DNA from: Oscillospiraceae bacterium
Lineage (GTDB): Bacteria; Bacillota; Clostridia; Oscillospirales; Oscillospiraceae
Length of the DNA stretch: 13,036 bases
NCBI GenBank assembly: GCA_031260745.1
Contig: JAISKY010000232.1
Location: 1 to 13,036, forward strand
Direction: 5' to 3'
Shown: positions 6,940-13,036 of the stretch, one piece after another
Position numbering within the stretch: position 1 is the first letter of the stretch
Layout: every line of letters begins with the position of its first letter
Notes under the pieces: model-generated
Seen by the model: only the letters and a program-made list of their open reading frames with translations
What the model was told of the DNA's origin: nothing
Database searches by the model: none
Translations under genes and position numbers: made by a program

Positions 6940-7566
6940 CTATTTGGAATACAACTCGACGATTAAGTGTTCTTCAATCGGCAAATCAATGTCTTCCTTT
7001 TGCGGAGTTCCAGTCACTTTCGCCGCGTAGTTTTCACGGTCGAATTCCAACCACTTAGGCGGAGTACGGGAAGCGTTCGCCTCAAGCGAACCCTTGAATT
7101 TCTCCAACGCGCGGCTTTTTTCTTTCAGAGCAATCGTCTGACCGGGTTTAAGCAGAAACGAGGGTATGTTTACCTTGCGTCCGTTTACCGTAAAATGACC
7201 GTGGTTCACCAACTGGCGAGCCTCCGGGCGCGACATCGCGAACCCTAAACGGTAAACCGCGTTATCAAGGCGCGACTCCAACAGCGACAGCAGGTTCTCA
7301 CCGGTCTGTCCTTTCATTCGCGACGCAATATCAAAGTATCCGCGGAACTGCTTTTCAAGCAGACCGTAATACCGCTTTGCTTTCTGCTTTTCTCTGAGCT
7401 GAGTGCCGTACTCCGACACTTTAGCGCGGCTTTGACCGTGCTGACCCGGCGCATAACCGCGGCGTCCAATCGCGCACTTGTCCGTATAGCAACGGTCGCC
7501 TTTCAAAAACAGTTTCTGCGCCTCCCTGCGGCACAGTCGGCAAACCGCATCGGTATATCTTGCCAT
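6940..7566 (-). CDS. rpsD: 30S ribosomal protein S4
   Basis: A 208-residue primary 16S rRNA-binding protein that nucleates assembly of the small subunit body and helps fidelity. The N-terminus carries four cysteines, Cys9, Cys12, Cys26 and Cys31, so this is the zinc-binding (C+) form. The G-Q-H-G and K-Q-x-A-K-R-Y-Y-G motifs follow, and an S4 RNA-binding domain begins near residue 97 (S-R-L-D-N-A-V-Y-R-L-G-F). The start ATG has AGGAGG upstream with 11-base spacing. Its place between rpsK and rpoA is the clostridial and E. coli arrangement; in B. subtilis rpsD lies elsewhere. S4 is the known translational repressor of this operon in E. coli; whether that holds here is not shown. Confidence 0.97.
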   Translation of the reverse strand: MARYTDAVCRLCRREAQKLFLKGDRCYTDKCAIGRRGYAPGQHGQSRAKVSEYGTQLREKQKAKRYYGLLEKQFRGYFDIASRMKGQTGENLLSLLESRLDNAVYRLGFAMSRPEARQLVNHGHFTVNGRKVNIPSFLLKPGQTIALKEKSRALEKFKGSLEANASRTPPKWLEFDRENYAAKVTGTPQKEDIDLPIEEHLIVELYSK

Positions 7567-7592
7567 ATATTTATTATCCTCCTATGCCGTAA

Positions 7593-8003
7593 TCAGACGC
7601 GGCGCCGCTTAGGCGGCCTGCATCCGTTGTGAGCTATCGGCGTTACGTCCTTAATAAGCGTAACTTCCAGTCCCGCGGTCTGAAGCGCTCTTATCGCCGC
7701 TTCGCGACCCGAACCCGGTCCTTTGACGTACACTTCTACGCTTTTTAGTCCGTGTTCCATAGCCGCGCGAGCCGCGACTTCCGCCGCTGTCTGAGCCGCG
7801 AACGGAGTGCTTTTCCGACTGCCTCTGAAACCTTGCTGACCGGATGACGCCCAGCTTAGCGCGTTACCCTGCAAATCGGTAATCGTGACCATCGTGTTGT
7901 TGAACGAAGAACGAATATGAACGGCTCCGCGCTCAATATTCTTGCGCTCGCGGCGCTTAGTACGCGCGTGAGTATTCGCTCCGCCCTTTTTCTGTGCTGC
8001 CAT
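7593..8003 (-). CDS. rpsK: 30S ribosomal protein S11
   Basis: A 136-residue protein of the small-subunit platform that contacts 16S rRNA near the Shine-Dalgarno helix. The basic N-terminal tail (K-R-R-E-R-K-N) is followed by G-x-x-H-I-R-S-S-F-N-N-T, G-F-R-G-S-R-K-S-T-P-F-A-A-Q, G-P-G-S-G-R-E-A-A-I-R-A and the C-terminal H-N-G-C-R-P-P-K-R-R-R-V, all hallmarks of S11. The ATG has AAGGAGG upstream, and this site overlaps the TAA stop of rpsM, so translation of the two is coupled. It lies 26 bases before rpsD. Confidence 0.97.
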   Translation of the reverse strand: MAAQKKGGANTHARTKRRERKNIERGAVHIRSSFNNTMVTITDLQGNALSWASSGQQGFRGSRKSTPFAAQTAAEVAARAAMEHGLKSVEVYVKGPGSGREAAIRALQTAGLEVTLIKDVTPIAHNGCRPPKRRRV

Positions 8004-8016
8004 TTGCTGAGCCTCC

Positions 8017-8385
8017 TTACTTCTTCTTATTGGCTACGGTGCGTTTCGGGCCTTTGCGGGTACGGGCATTAGTTTTGCTCCGTTGTCCGCGTACCGGTAA
8101 GCCGCGGCGATGCCGTATGCCCCGGTAACACCCTATTTCCGTCAACCGTTTTATATCAAGCGCAACCGAACGTCTAAGGTCGCCCTCGACCGTATATTTG
8201 CGGTCGATTATCTCTCTTAGCGCCGCCTCATCTTTTTCCGTGAGGTCTTTTACTCTGGTATCCGGGTTTACTCCCGTTTCAGCCAAAATGTCGCTCGCGC
8301 TCTTTCTGCCAATGCCAAAGACGTAAGTTAAACCAATTTCAATTCTCTTGTCTTTCGGCAAGTCCACGCCGGCGATTCGTGCCAT
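8017..8385 (-). CDS. rpsM: 30S ribosomal protein S13
   Basis: A 122-residue head protein of the small subunit that contacts tRNA and the 50S through bridges B1a/B1b. It starts with the canonical M-A-R-I-A-G-V-D-L-P and has the G-I-G-R-x-x-A helix-two-turn-helix, the Y-R-G-x-R-H-R-x-G-L-P-V-R-G-Q motif, and a basic tail of K-T-N-A-R-T-R-K-G type. The length is standard. Its ribosome binding site is unusual for this operon: the nearest purine-rich match, GAAAGGA (8400-8406), lies 14 bases from the ATG, far beyond the usual 5-10. Upstream, towards rpmJ, lies a 130-base gap filled by an AT-rich inverted repeat. In E. coli this position is the alpha-operon leader bound by S4. Confidence 0.97.
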   Translation of the reverse strand: MARIAGVDLPKDKRIEIGLTYVFGIGRKSASDILAETGVNPDTRVKDLTEKDEAALREIIDRKYTVEGDLRRSVALDIKRLTEIGCYRGIRHRRGLPVRGQRSKTNARTRKGPKRTVANKKK

Positions 8386-8411
8386 ACTTTGTTAACCAGT
8401 CCTTTCAAAAT

Positions 8412-8512
8412 AAATTACAAATTATAAACTATAAATTATAAATTTTCCGTATTTGCTTAGCCCTGACTCGGTTCCGCGCTAATTTATAATTTTTAATTTA
8501 TAATTCTTAATT
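8412..8512. repeat. AT-rich long inverted repeat between rpmJ and rpsM (putative MITE)
   Basis: Two arms of about 33 bases, 8412-8445 and 8480-8512, are imperfect inverted copies of each other. Each is built from AATTATAAATTATAAATT-like units that align with few mismatches when one arm is reverse-complemented. A 34-base spacer of ordinary composition separates them. The arms stand out sharply from the roughly half-GC genes around them. The right arm ends 3 bases from the rpmJ stop codon. Similar AT-rich palindromic miniature elements are common between genes in Clostridia; a MITE or folded RNA spacer is inferred. Nothing coding is seen in this gap. Confidence 0.6.
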
Positions 8513-8515
8513 GTC

Positions 8516-8629
8516 TTAGCCTTGTCTTTGCTTATGTTTAGGGTTTTCGCATATAACCATAACTTTGCCTTTGCGTCGGATAATTTTACATTTCTCGCAC
8601 ATAGGCTTTACGCTCGGTCTTACTTTCAT
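8516..8629 (-). CDS. rpmJ: 50S ribosomal protein L36
   Basis: A complete 37-codon gene: M-K-V-R-P-S-V-K-P-M-C at the N-terminus and H-K-Q-R-Q-G at the C-terminus. L36 is the smallest 50S protein and stabilises 23S rRNA near the L7/L12 stalk base and peptidyl-transferase side. The zinc ribbon ligands Cys11, Cys14, Cys27 and His32 are all present, so it is the zinc-dependent form. The ATG has AAAGGAGG upstream with 8-base spacing. It lies 19 bases after infA, the standard infA-rpmJ-rpsM order, but is separated from rpsM by an unusual 130-base gap. Confidence 0.97.
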   Translation of the reverse strand: MKVRPSVKPMCEKCKIIRRKGKVMVICENPKHKQRQG

Positions 8630-8648
8630 TGCTATAGCCTCCTTTTCG

Positions 8649-8873
8649 CTATTTACTGCGCCACGTAATTCTGCCCCGAGTCAAATCGTACGGCGACATC
8701 TGAATCGTTACCTTGTCGCCGGGCAGTATACGAATGTAGTTCATTCTCAGCTTCCCGCTTATATGAGCCAATATCGTATGACCCTTACCAATGTCCACTT
8801 TGAACACTGCGCTTGGTAACGCTTCTAATACGATTCCTTCAAGCTCAATTACTTCTTCCTTACTGCTGCCCAT
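8649..8873 (-). CDS. infA: Translation initiation factor IF-1
   Basis: A 74-residue single OB-fold protein that binds the ribosomal A site and, with IF-2 and IF-3, directs start-codon selection. The sequence follows the family from end to end: E-E-V-I-E-L-E-G near the N-terminus, H-I-S-G-K-L-R-M-N-Y-I-R-I-L-P-G-D-K-V in the middle, and S-P-Y-D-L-T-R-G-R-I-T at the C-terminus. The frame is open 6 codons further to a TTG at 8891, but GAGGAGG (8883-8889) lies inside that extension and places the start at ATG 8873, one base after the stop of the upstream KOW gene. Translation is therefore probably coupled. Confidence 0.96.
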   Translation of the reverse strand: MGSSKEEVIELEGIVLEALPSAVFKVDIGKGHTILAHISGKLRMNYIRILPGDKVTIQMSPYDLTRGRITWRSK

Positions 8874-8874
8874 T

Positions 8875-9120
8875 TTACTCAACCTCCTCAAGGGATTTTA
8901 ACGCCGCTAGTATTCTGCGAATCTCCGCGTCTGTTCCGGTTAACCGTTCCGCCTGACCGGGAACAAACCTTAAATGTTTCAGATTCTTTCGTTTCGGGTT
9001 ATCCTGTTTATGATGTTTACCGTCCGCGACGAGAACCCTGTCTTTATCCTTACCTACGACCAGGTACAGCGTACCCGCGTCGTGTCCGGCAACCGAAACC
9101 GCAAAAACTGATTCTTTCAT
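8875..9120 (-). CDS. Small KOW-domain RNA-binding protein (L14e-like)
   Basis: An 81-residue protein with an N-terminal KOW/SH3-like barrel. The conserved loop A-G-H-D-A-G-x-x-Y, V-L-V-A-D-G, and the basic K-R-K-N-L-K-H-L segment (about residues 43-50) match the archaeal and eukaryotic ribosomal L14e/L27e type of KOW domain. The C-terminal 25 residues look helical and acidic. It is a recurring but poorly characterised neighbour between map and infA in Bacillota, so a role in the ribosome or translation is likely but unproven. The ATG overlaps the TGA of map by 4 bases (ATGA), and its stop is one base before infA, giving a coupled map-KOW-infA block. A GGAGGG site lies about 12 bases upstream of the ATG. 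Confidence 0.85.
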   Translation of the reverse strand: MKESVFAVSVAGHDAGTLYLVVGKDKDRVLVADGKHHKQDNPKRKNLKHLRFVPGQAERLTGTDAEIRRILAALKSLEEVE

Positions 9121-9884
9121 ACGAATCCGTCGCCCTCCGGCGGAGTAAGAATCTCCGGCTCACTTTCCGTCACCAATACCGTGTTCTCGTAGTGCGCGGA
9201 GCATTTACCGTCTTTCGTTACTACCGTCCATTTGTCGGGCAGCATATACGTTTCGCGTACTCCGAGGTTTACCATCGGCTCAATCGCGAGCGTCATACCC
9301 GCCATAAGGCGAGGTCCGTGAAGTTTAGCGTCCGCGAAGTTCGGAATTTCGGGGTCCTCGTGAAGATTGCGGCCTACTCCGTGACCTACATAGTCGCGTA
9401 CTACGCTGAACCCGTTGCTCTCGGCATATTGCTGAACCGCGTGTGAGATGTCGCCGATTCGGCAGCCTTTCTGTACGAACTCTAAACCCGCGAAGAAACT
9501 GCCTCGGCAAACTTCAATCAGTCTGCGGTGTTCCGGCAGACAATCGCCGACAACGAATGTTGACGCGCAATCGCCGTGATAACCGTCCACAATCGCGCCT
9601 ACGTCTATACTGACAATATCGCCGTTCAAAAGTTTGCGTGAACCCGGAATCCCGTGGATTACTTCCTCGTTTACCGAGATACATACTCCCGCGGGAAACC
9701 CGTTATAGCCAAGAAATGACGGAATCGCGCCGTGGCTTTTCAAAAACGTCCTGACCTCGCGGTCAATTGTTTTTGTCGTAACTCCGGGACGAATTAGTTC
9801 CCCTGCGAGTTTCCTCGCGGCGGCGGCCATACGTCCCGCAGCTCTCATTTTTTCAATCTCTTTCGAGGTTTTAATCGGAATCAT
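9117..9884 (-). CDS. map: Methionine aminopeptidase, type I
   Basis: A 255-residue metalloprotease that removes the initiator methionine from new proteins when the second residue is small. The pita-bread fold has all metal ligands in place: Asp94 and Asp105 (S-I-D-V-G and H-G-D-C), His168 (V-G-H-G-V-G), Glu202 (I-E-P-M) and Glu233 (Y-E-N-T). His77 and His175 are the usual substrate-binding histidines. The protein has no N-terminal zinc-finger extension, so it is the short type Ia form. It starts at M-I-P-I-K-T-S-K-E-I-E-K-M-R, the normal family start, although the upstream site (GGGTAGG) is weak. It lies 6 bases after adk and overlaps the KOW gene by 4 bases. Confidence 0.97.
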   Translation of the reverse strand: MIPIKTSKEIEKMRAAGRMAAAARKLAGELIRPGVTTKTIDREVRTFLKSHGAIPSFLGYNGFPAGVCISVNEEVIHGIPGSRKLLNGDIVSIDVGAIVDGYHGDCASTFVVGDCLPEHRRLIEVCRGSFFAGLEFVQKGCRIGDISHAVQQYAESNGFSVVRDYVGHGVGRNLHEDPEIPNFADAKLHGPRLMAGMTLAIEPMVNLGVRETYMLPDKWTVVTKDGKCSAHYENTVLVTESEPEILTPPEGDGFV

Positions 9885-9890
9885 CCGCGC

Positions 9891-10526
9891 CTACCCAATT
9901 CCTAACACTGAAATCAACGCTTTTGTGGTTTCGTCTATCGACACCGACGCGTCGATTTCCTTTAGCTTACCTCTGGCTCGGTAATATCCGATAATCGGCT
10001 CCGTTTCCGCGTGATATACCGCAAGACGTTTACGAACCGTTTCCGGTTTATCATCGTCGCGAATTATCAGTCCCGCGGAACAATGGTCGCATACGTCGGC
10101 GAATTTCGGAGGATTAACCGCCATAGAGAATACCGCTCCACATACCGGACAAACGCGTCTTGACGACATACGCTTCTCTATCTCGCTGTCCGCGAGGTCT
10201 AGTGACAACGCGACGTCAATGTTAATGCCAAGTTGTTCAAGCATCTCCGCCTGTTTCAATGTCCTGGGCATTCCGTCGAGGATACACCCGTCTTTACAAG
10301 CGTCTGATTCAAGAAACTCCTTTACAATCTTAATAACGACTTCGTCAGGAACCAGCTTGCCGCTGTCCATAAACGACTTAGCCTCAATACCTACTTTCGT
10401 TCCCTCGCGTACCGCCGTCCTGAGCATATCGCCGGTTGACAACGCGGGGATTTTCGCTATCTCCGTAAGCTTAGCTGACTGAGTACCTTTGCCCGCGCCC
10501 GGAGGTCCTAACAGAATAATCTTCAT
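9891..10526 (-). CDS. adk: Adenylate kinase
   Basis: A 211-residue long-form adenylate kinase that interconverts ATP + AMP and two ADP in the cytoplasm. The P-loop is G-P-P-G-A-G-K-G-T (residues 7-15, Lys13), and the AMP-binding S-T-G-D-M-L-R lies at 30-36. The LID carries four cysteines, Cys126, Cys129, Cys146 and Cys149, so it is the zinc-stabilised type common in Gram-positives. The usual D-G-F-P-R-T motif reads D-G-M-P-R-T at 84-89 (Met86 for Phe), a mild departure next to the catalytic Arg88. The ATG has AAAGGGAGA upstream with close spacing. It sits 11 bases after secY and 6 before map, the standard Bacillota order. Confidence 0.97.
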   Translation of the reverse strand: MKIILLGPPGAGKGTQSAKLTEIAKIPALSTGDMLRTAVREGTKVGIEAKSFMDSGKLVPDEVVIKIVKEFLESDACKDGCILDGMPRTLKQAEMLEQLGINIDVALSLDLADSEIEKRMSSRRVCPVCGAVFSMAVNPPKFADVCDHCSAGLIIRDDDKPETVRKRLAVYHAETEPIIGYYRARGKLKEIDASVSIDETTKALISVLGIG

Positions 10527-10537
10527 AGCATCTCCCT

Positions 10538-11827
10538 TTATTCAAGGAATCCTTTATAGTGCCTCATCATCATTTCCGCTTCAAGCGCTTTTACTGTTTC
10601 AAGCGCAACGCCTACCGCGATTATTATTGAAGTTCCGCCAAGCGCAATACTTGAGCTTTGCGTTCCGAACGCCAGCGGCAGCGCCGCGACCAGTCCGAGA
10701 TATATCGCGCCGAACAGCGTTATCTTATTCAGCACTTTCTTGATGAAATCGCTCGTCGGACGTCCGGGTCTGAACCCGGTTATAAATCCGCCGTTCTTTT
10801 TCAGGTTATTCGCTACTTCCACGGGGTTGAACTGAATCGTCGCGTAGAAGTAACTGAACGCGATTATCAGCAGGAAGTAGAAAATGATATACAATGCCGA
10901 CTGACTGTTTACCGCGCTTAACAGCGCGTTTGAAATTGTACCGCGGTTGCCTTCGGGAATGAACATTATTACGGTCGCCGGAAGGCTCGCGATGCTTTGC
11001 GCGAATATAATCGGCATAACGCCGGACATATTCACTTTCATAGGCAAGTGAGTGCTTTGACCGCCGTACATCTTTCGGCCTACCACTCGTTTTGCGTACT
11101 GAACTCCTATTCGTCGCTCCGCGTCCGACACGTAAACAATCAACGCGATTATCGCTATTACGCCGATGAGAACCGCGATAAATTCAAACCAGCTAACCGC
11201 GCCGCTACCTAGATTCGTTACCAGCGTTATACTGGCGGACGGTAGGCGCGATATAATACTCGCGAACAGTATTATAGAAATACCGTTTCCGATTCCGAAT
11301 TCCGTCACTTGCTCGCCAAGCCACATAATCAGCGCGGAACCCGTTGTGAACGACAGTACGATTACAATCGCTTCCCAAATACCGGTTGTGTGACCCGGCA
11401 GAAGCATATTATAATTGCGTACCATCAAATAATACGCGAAACCTTGAAGCAAACCGATTGCAACCGTAGCGTAACGGGTAATAGAGGCAATCTTCTTTTT
11501 GCCTTCCTCGCCGCCCTCTTTTTGAATACGCTCTAAAGCGGGAATAGCGATACACAGCAGATTCATTATGATGGACGCGTTGATATACGGCTGAATCGAC
11601 AGCGCAAACAGCGTCGCGCTGCTGAACGCGCGTCCCGACAGCGCGTTAAACATTCCGAATACAGTACCGCCGAACTGCGTATCAAACATCTCCTGCAATG
11701 CCGCTACGTTGATATACGGAACCGGAATCGCGTTGCCGATTCGGTAAAGCAACAGAATCAGCAGCGTAAAGAGCAACTTTCTCCGCAGCTCCTCGATTTT
11801 CCATGCGTTACGTAAGGTCTGAAGCAC
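10538..11827 (-). CDS. secY: Protein translocase channel subunit SecY
   Basis: A 429-residue inner-membrane protein, the usual length, forming the Sec channel with SecE and SecG. Ten hydrophobic spans can be followed, starting with the first after the L-R-N-A-W-K-I-E-E-L-R-R-K leader. The plug-region I-P-V-P-Y-I-N, the Q-P-Y-I-N-A-S-I-I-M span, the cytoplasmic R-R-I-G-V-Q-Y-A-K-R loop and the G-x-R-P-G-R-P-T loop are all conserved. The start is GTG at 11827, 2 bases after the rplO stop; its Shine-Dalgarno GAGGTGG lies in the last codons of rplO, so translation is coupled. It is cotranscribed with the ribosomal genes in the spc operon. Confidence 0.97.
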   Translation of the reverse strand: MLQTLRNAWKIEELRRKLLFTLLILLLYRIGNAIPVPYINVAALQEMFDTQFGGTVFGMFNALSGRAFSSATLFALSIQPYINASIIMNLLCIAIPALERIQKEGGEEGKKKIASITRYATVAIGLLQGFAYYLMVRNYNMLLPGHTTGIWEAIVIVLSFTTGSALIMWLGEQVTEFGIGNGISIILFASIISRLPSASITLVTNLGSGAVSWFEFIAVLIGVIAIIALIVYVSDAERRIGVQYAKRVVGRKMYGGQSTHLPMKVNMSGVMPIIFAQSIASLPATVIMFIPEGNRGTISNALLSAVNSQSALYIIFYFLLIIAFSYFYATIQFNPVEVANNLKKNGGFITGFRPGRPTSDFIKKVLNKITLFGAIYLGLVAALPLAFGTQSSSIALGGTSIIIAVGVALETVKALEAEMMMRHYKGFLE

Positions 11828-11829
11828 TC

Positions 11830-12267
11830 CTACACCACCTCGGCTTTCCCGCCTGCGGCTTCAATCTTCTCTTTCGCCGACGCGGAGAACGCGCTGGCGC
11901 GGACTGTCAGTTTTTTCGTCAGTTCCCCGACTCCCAGTATCTTCAATCCGTACTTGCAATCGCTTAGAATACCTTCTTCAAGCAATATCTCGGCGTCCAC
12001 CGTCGCGCCGTCCTCGAACGAGCTTAAACGGTTTAGATTAACCGCGGTTAGCGGCTTCGCGAAAATATTGTTAAACCCGCGCTTAGGCACACGCCTGACA
12101 AGCGGCATTTGTCCGCCCTCAAACCCGATACGGACTCCGCCGCCCGAGCGGGCTTTTTGTCCCTTATGCCCGCGCCCGGCGGTCTTGCCGTTACCGCTGC
12201 CGATTCCTCGACCTTTACGGTATGCCGACTTTACCGAGCCCGGTACGGGATGCAATTCATTTAACAT
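11830..12267 (-). CDS. rplO: 50S ribosomal protein L15
   Basis: A 145-residue large-subunit assembly protein that threads through 23S rRNA. The glycine- and lysine-rich N-terminal half shows the conserved G-R-G-I-G-S-G-N-G-K-T-A-G-R-G-H-K-G-Q-K block, then G-F-E-G-G-Q-M-P-L-x-R-R-x-P-K-R-G-F. The C-terminal globular part ends in K-I-E-A-A-G-G. The ATG has a GGAGG site 9 bases upstream. It lies between rpmD (56-base gap) and secY (2-base gap), the invariant spc order. The 56-base gap holds a small 5-base-pair hairpin (12305-12318) of doubtful importance. Confidence 0.97.
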   Translation of the reverse strand: MLNELHPVPGSVKSAYRKGRGIGSGNGKTAGRGHKGQKARSGGGVRIGFEGGQMPLVRRVPKRGFNNIFAKPLTAVNLNRLSSFEDGATVDAEILLEEGILSDCKYGLKILGVGELTKKLTVRASAFSASAKEKIEAAGGKAEVV

Positions 12268-12323
12268 CGTTTGTAACCTCCGTCTTATCCGGCGAACTTG
12301 TACCGTCCGCCACCGGACATCAT

Positions 12324-12509
12324 TTAGCCCGCAATTTCCTCTACCTTCAATAGGTATCCGATTTTCGCAATTTTGCCCCTCGTTTGAGGATTATCCGGCT
12401 GTACGCTTTCCGAGCCAATCTTTCGCAATCCCAACGAGCGCGCTGTCGCGATATGACCGTCCAAGCGGCCGTTTAAGCTCTTTACGAGTTTTACTTGTAA
12501 TTTTGCCAT
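12324..12509 (-). CDS. rpmD: 50S ribosomal protein L30
   Basis: A 61-residue protein, normal for bacterial L30, which packs against 23S rRNA at the solvent side. It shows K-V-K-L-V-K-S at the start, the L-G-L-R-K-I segment and the V-x-x-x-D-N-P-x-x-R-G-x-I motif typical of the family. The AGGAGGG ribosome binding site includes the TAG stop of rpsE (TAGGAGG), so the gene is coupled to rpsE; spacing to ATG is about 7 bases. Confidence 0.96.
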   Translation of the reverse strand: MAKLQVKLVKSLNGRLDGHIATARSLGLRKIGSESVQPDNPQTRGKIAKIGYLLKVEEIAG

Positions 12510-12521
12510 TTCGCCGCCCTC

Positions 12522-13036
12522 CTAACCTAAGATTTCCTGCTCGGTCTTACCGCGCACTCTGGCTACCTGTACCGCGTCGCGTAATGTCCTAAGACCCTGC
12601 ATTGTCGCCGCGACCACGTTATTCGGATTGTTGGAGCGTAAACATTTCGTGTATACGTCCTTAATTCCGGCGGCCTCCACGACCGCGCGCACCGCTCCGC
12701 CGGCGATTACGCCCGTTCCGGGCGTCGCTGGTTTCAACAATACGCGTCCGGCTCCGAACTTGCCCGTTACCTCGTGAGGTATCGTCGTTCCGGACAGAGT
12801 AATATTTACAAGGTTCTTTTTCGCGTCGTCAATGCCTTTACGCACGGCTTCGGAAACCTCCGACGCTTTGCCAAGACCATAGCCGACCTTGCCCTTGCCG
12901 TCGCCCACCACGCAAAGCGCGCTGAACTTGAATATACGTCCGCCTTTAACCGTCTTGCTTACTCGGTTCAGCGATACTACCTTCTCGCTAAATTCGGAAG
13001 GAGCTTCCTCGCGGCGCCGATTGTCGTTTCTGTTAT
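12522..13036 (-). CDS. rpsE: 30S ribosomal protein S5 (5' end outside the window)
   Basis: The frame is open to the right edge, so the N-terminus is missing. The visible part, about 170 residues, begins N-R-N-D-N-R-R-R-E-E, an N-terminal tail, and continues E-K-V-V-x-L-N-R-V-S-K-T-V-K-G-G-R-I-F-K-F-S-A, the double-stranded-RNA-binding-like domain of S5. Then come V-V-G-D-G-K-G-K-V-G-Y-G-L-G-K-A and the C-terminal domain with T-I-P-H-E-V-T-G and V-V-A-A-T-x-x-G-L. S5 contributes to translational accuracy and mRNA unwinding at the entry site. The GTG near 12911 is internal, not the start: conserved S5 residues lie upstream of it. It is the first visible gene of the - strand operon. Confidence 0.97.
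   Translation of the reverse strand, partial: NRNDNRRREEAPSEFSEKVVSLNRVSKTVKGGRIFKFSALCVVGDGKGKVGYGLGKASEVSEAVRKGIDDAKKNLVNITLSGTTIPHEVTGKFGAGRVLLKPATPGTGVIAGGAVRAVVEAAGIKDVYTKCLRSNNPNNVVAATMQGLRTLRDAVQVARVRGKTEQEILG

Noticed and set aside
8412..8512. CRISPR or tandem repeat in the AT-rich gap
   Set aside because: The units form one inverted pair with a single spacer; there are no regularly spaced direct repeats.
12305..12318. GTCCG/CGGAC hairpin in the rpmD-rplO gap
   Set aside because: Only 5 base pairs with no T-tract; too weak to call a terminator or regulator.
11954..12592. 212-codon + strand frame opposite rplO, rpmD and rpsE
   Set aside because: It is antisense to three certain ribosomal-protein genes, with a proline- and arginine-rich composition typical of shadow frames.
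12522..12911. S5 as a complete 129-residue protein starting at GTG 12911
   Set aside because: Conserved S5 sequence continues in frame upstream to the window edge, so the gene is simply cut by the window.

Overview
The window looks like a chromosomal core region of a Gram-positive-type anaerobe, most likely an uncultured member of Clostridia (Bacillota). The evidence is the order rpsE-rpmD-rplO-secY-adk-map-KOW-infA-rpmJ-rpsM-rpsK-rpsD-rpoA-rplQ. The adk/map/KOW/infA insert between secY and rpmJ is typical of Bacillota, and rpsD lying inside the operon just before rpoA favours Clostridia over Bacilli. S4, L36 and adenylate kinase are all the zinc-cysteine versions. Most genes have strong AGGAGG-type ribosome binding sites. 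Placement below class cannot be supported from the sequence.

Left part (1-5327, + strand): five tightly packed genes that look like one transcription unit. They are two half-size chromate-transporter (CHR) proteins, L-aspartate oxidase (nadB), MreD, and penicillin-binding protein 2 (mrdA). Gaps are 3, 31 and 12 bases, and nadB overlaps mreD by 23 bases. MreD and PBP2 belong to the elongasome that builds the lateral cell wall. NadB makes iminoaspartate for NAD synthesis. The CHR pair is an anion (chromate) transporter candidate. mreB and mreC are not next to mreD; nadB occupies that place.

Middle (5328-5412): an 85-base convergent gap holding a GC-rich hairpin that can terminate the + unit and probably also the - unit.

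Right part (5413-13036, - strand): the 3' half of the spc/alpha ribosomal-protein superoperon, read right to left. It enters the window inside rpsE and ends at rplQ. It encodes ribosomal proteins S5, L30, L15, L36, S13, S11, S4 and L17, the SecY translocon channel, adenylate kinase, methionine aminopeptidase, a small KOW RNA-binding protein, IF-1 and the RNA polymerase alpha subunit. L36 (rpmJ, 37 codons) is a complete small gene at 8516-8629.

The gene content is ordinary housekeeping and I see no new biological system. The unusual parts lie between genes: an AT-rich long inverted repeat between rpmJ and rpsM, a GC-rich three-hairpin repeat-like element between rpoA and rplQ, and a 148-base structured leader before rpoA. 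Several starts were corrected from ribosome binding sites (rpoA GTG 6791, rplQ 5754, infA 8873, mreD 2709). No gene-free stretch exceeds 300 bases.
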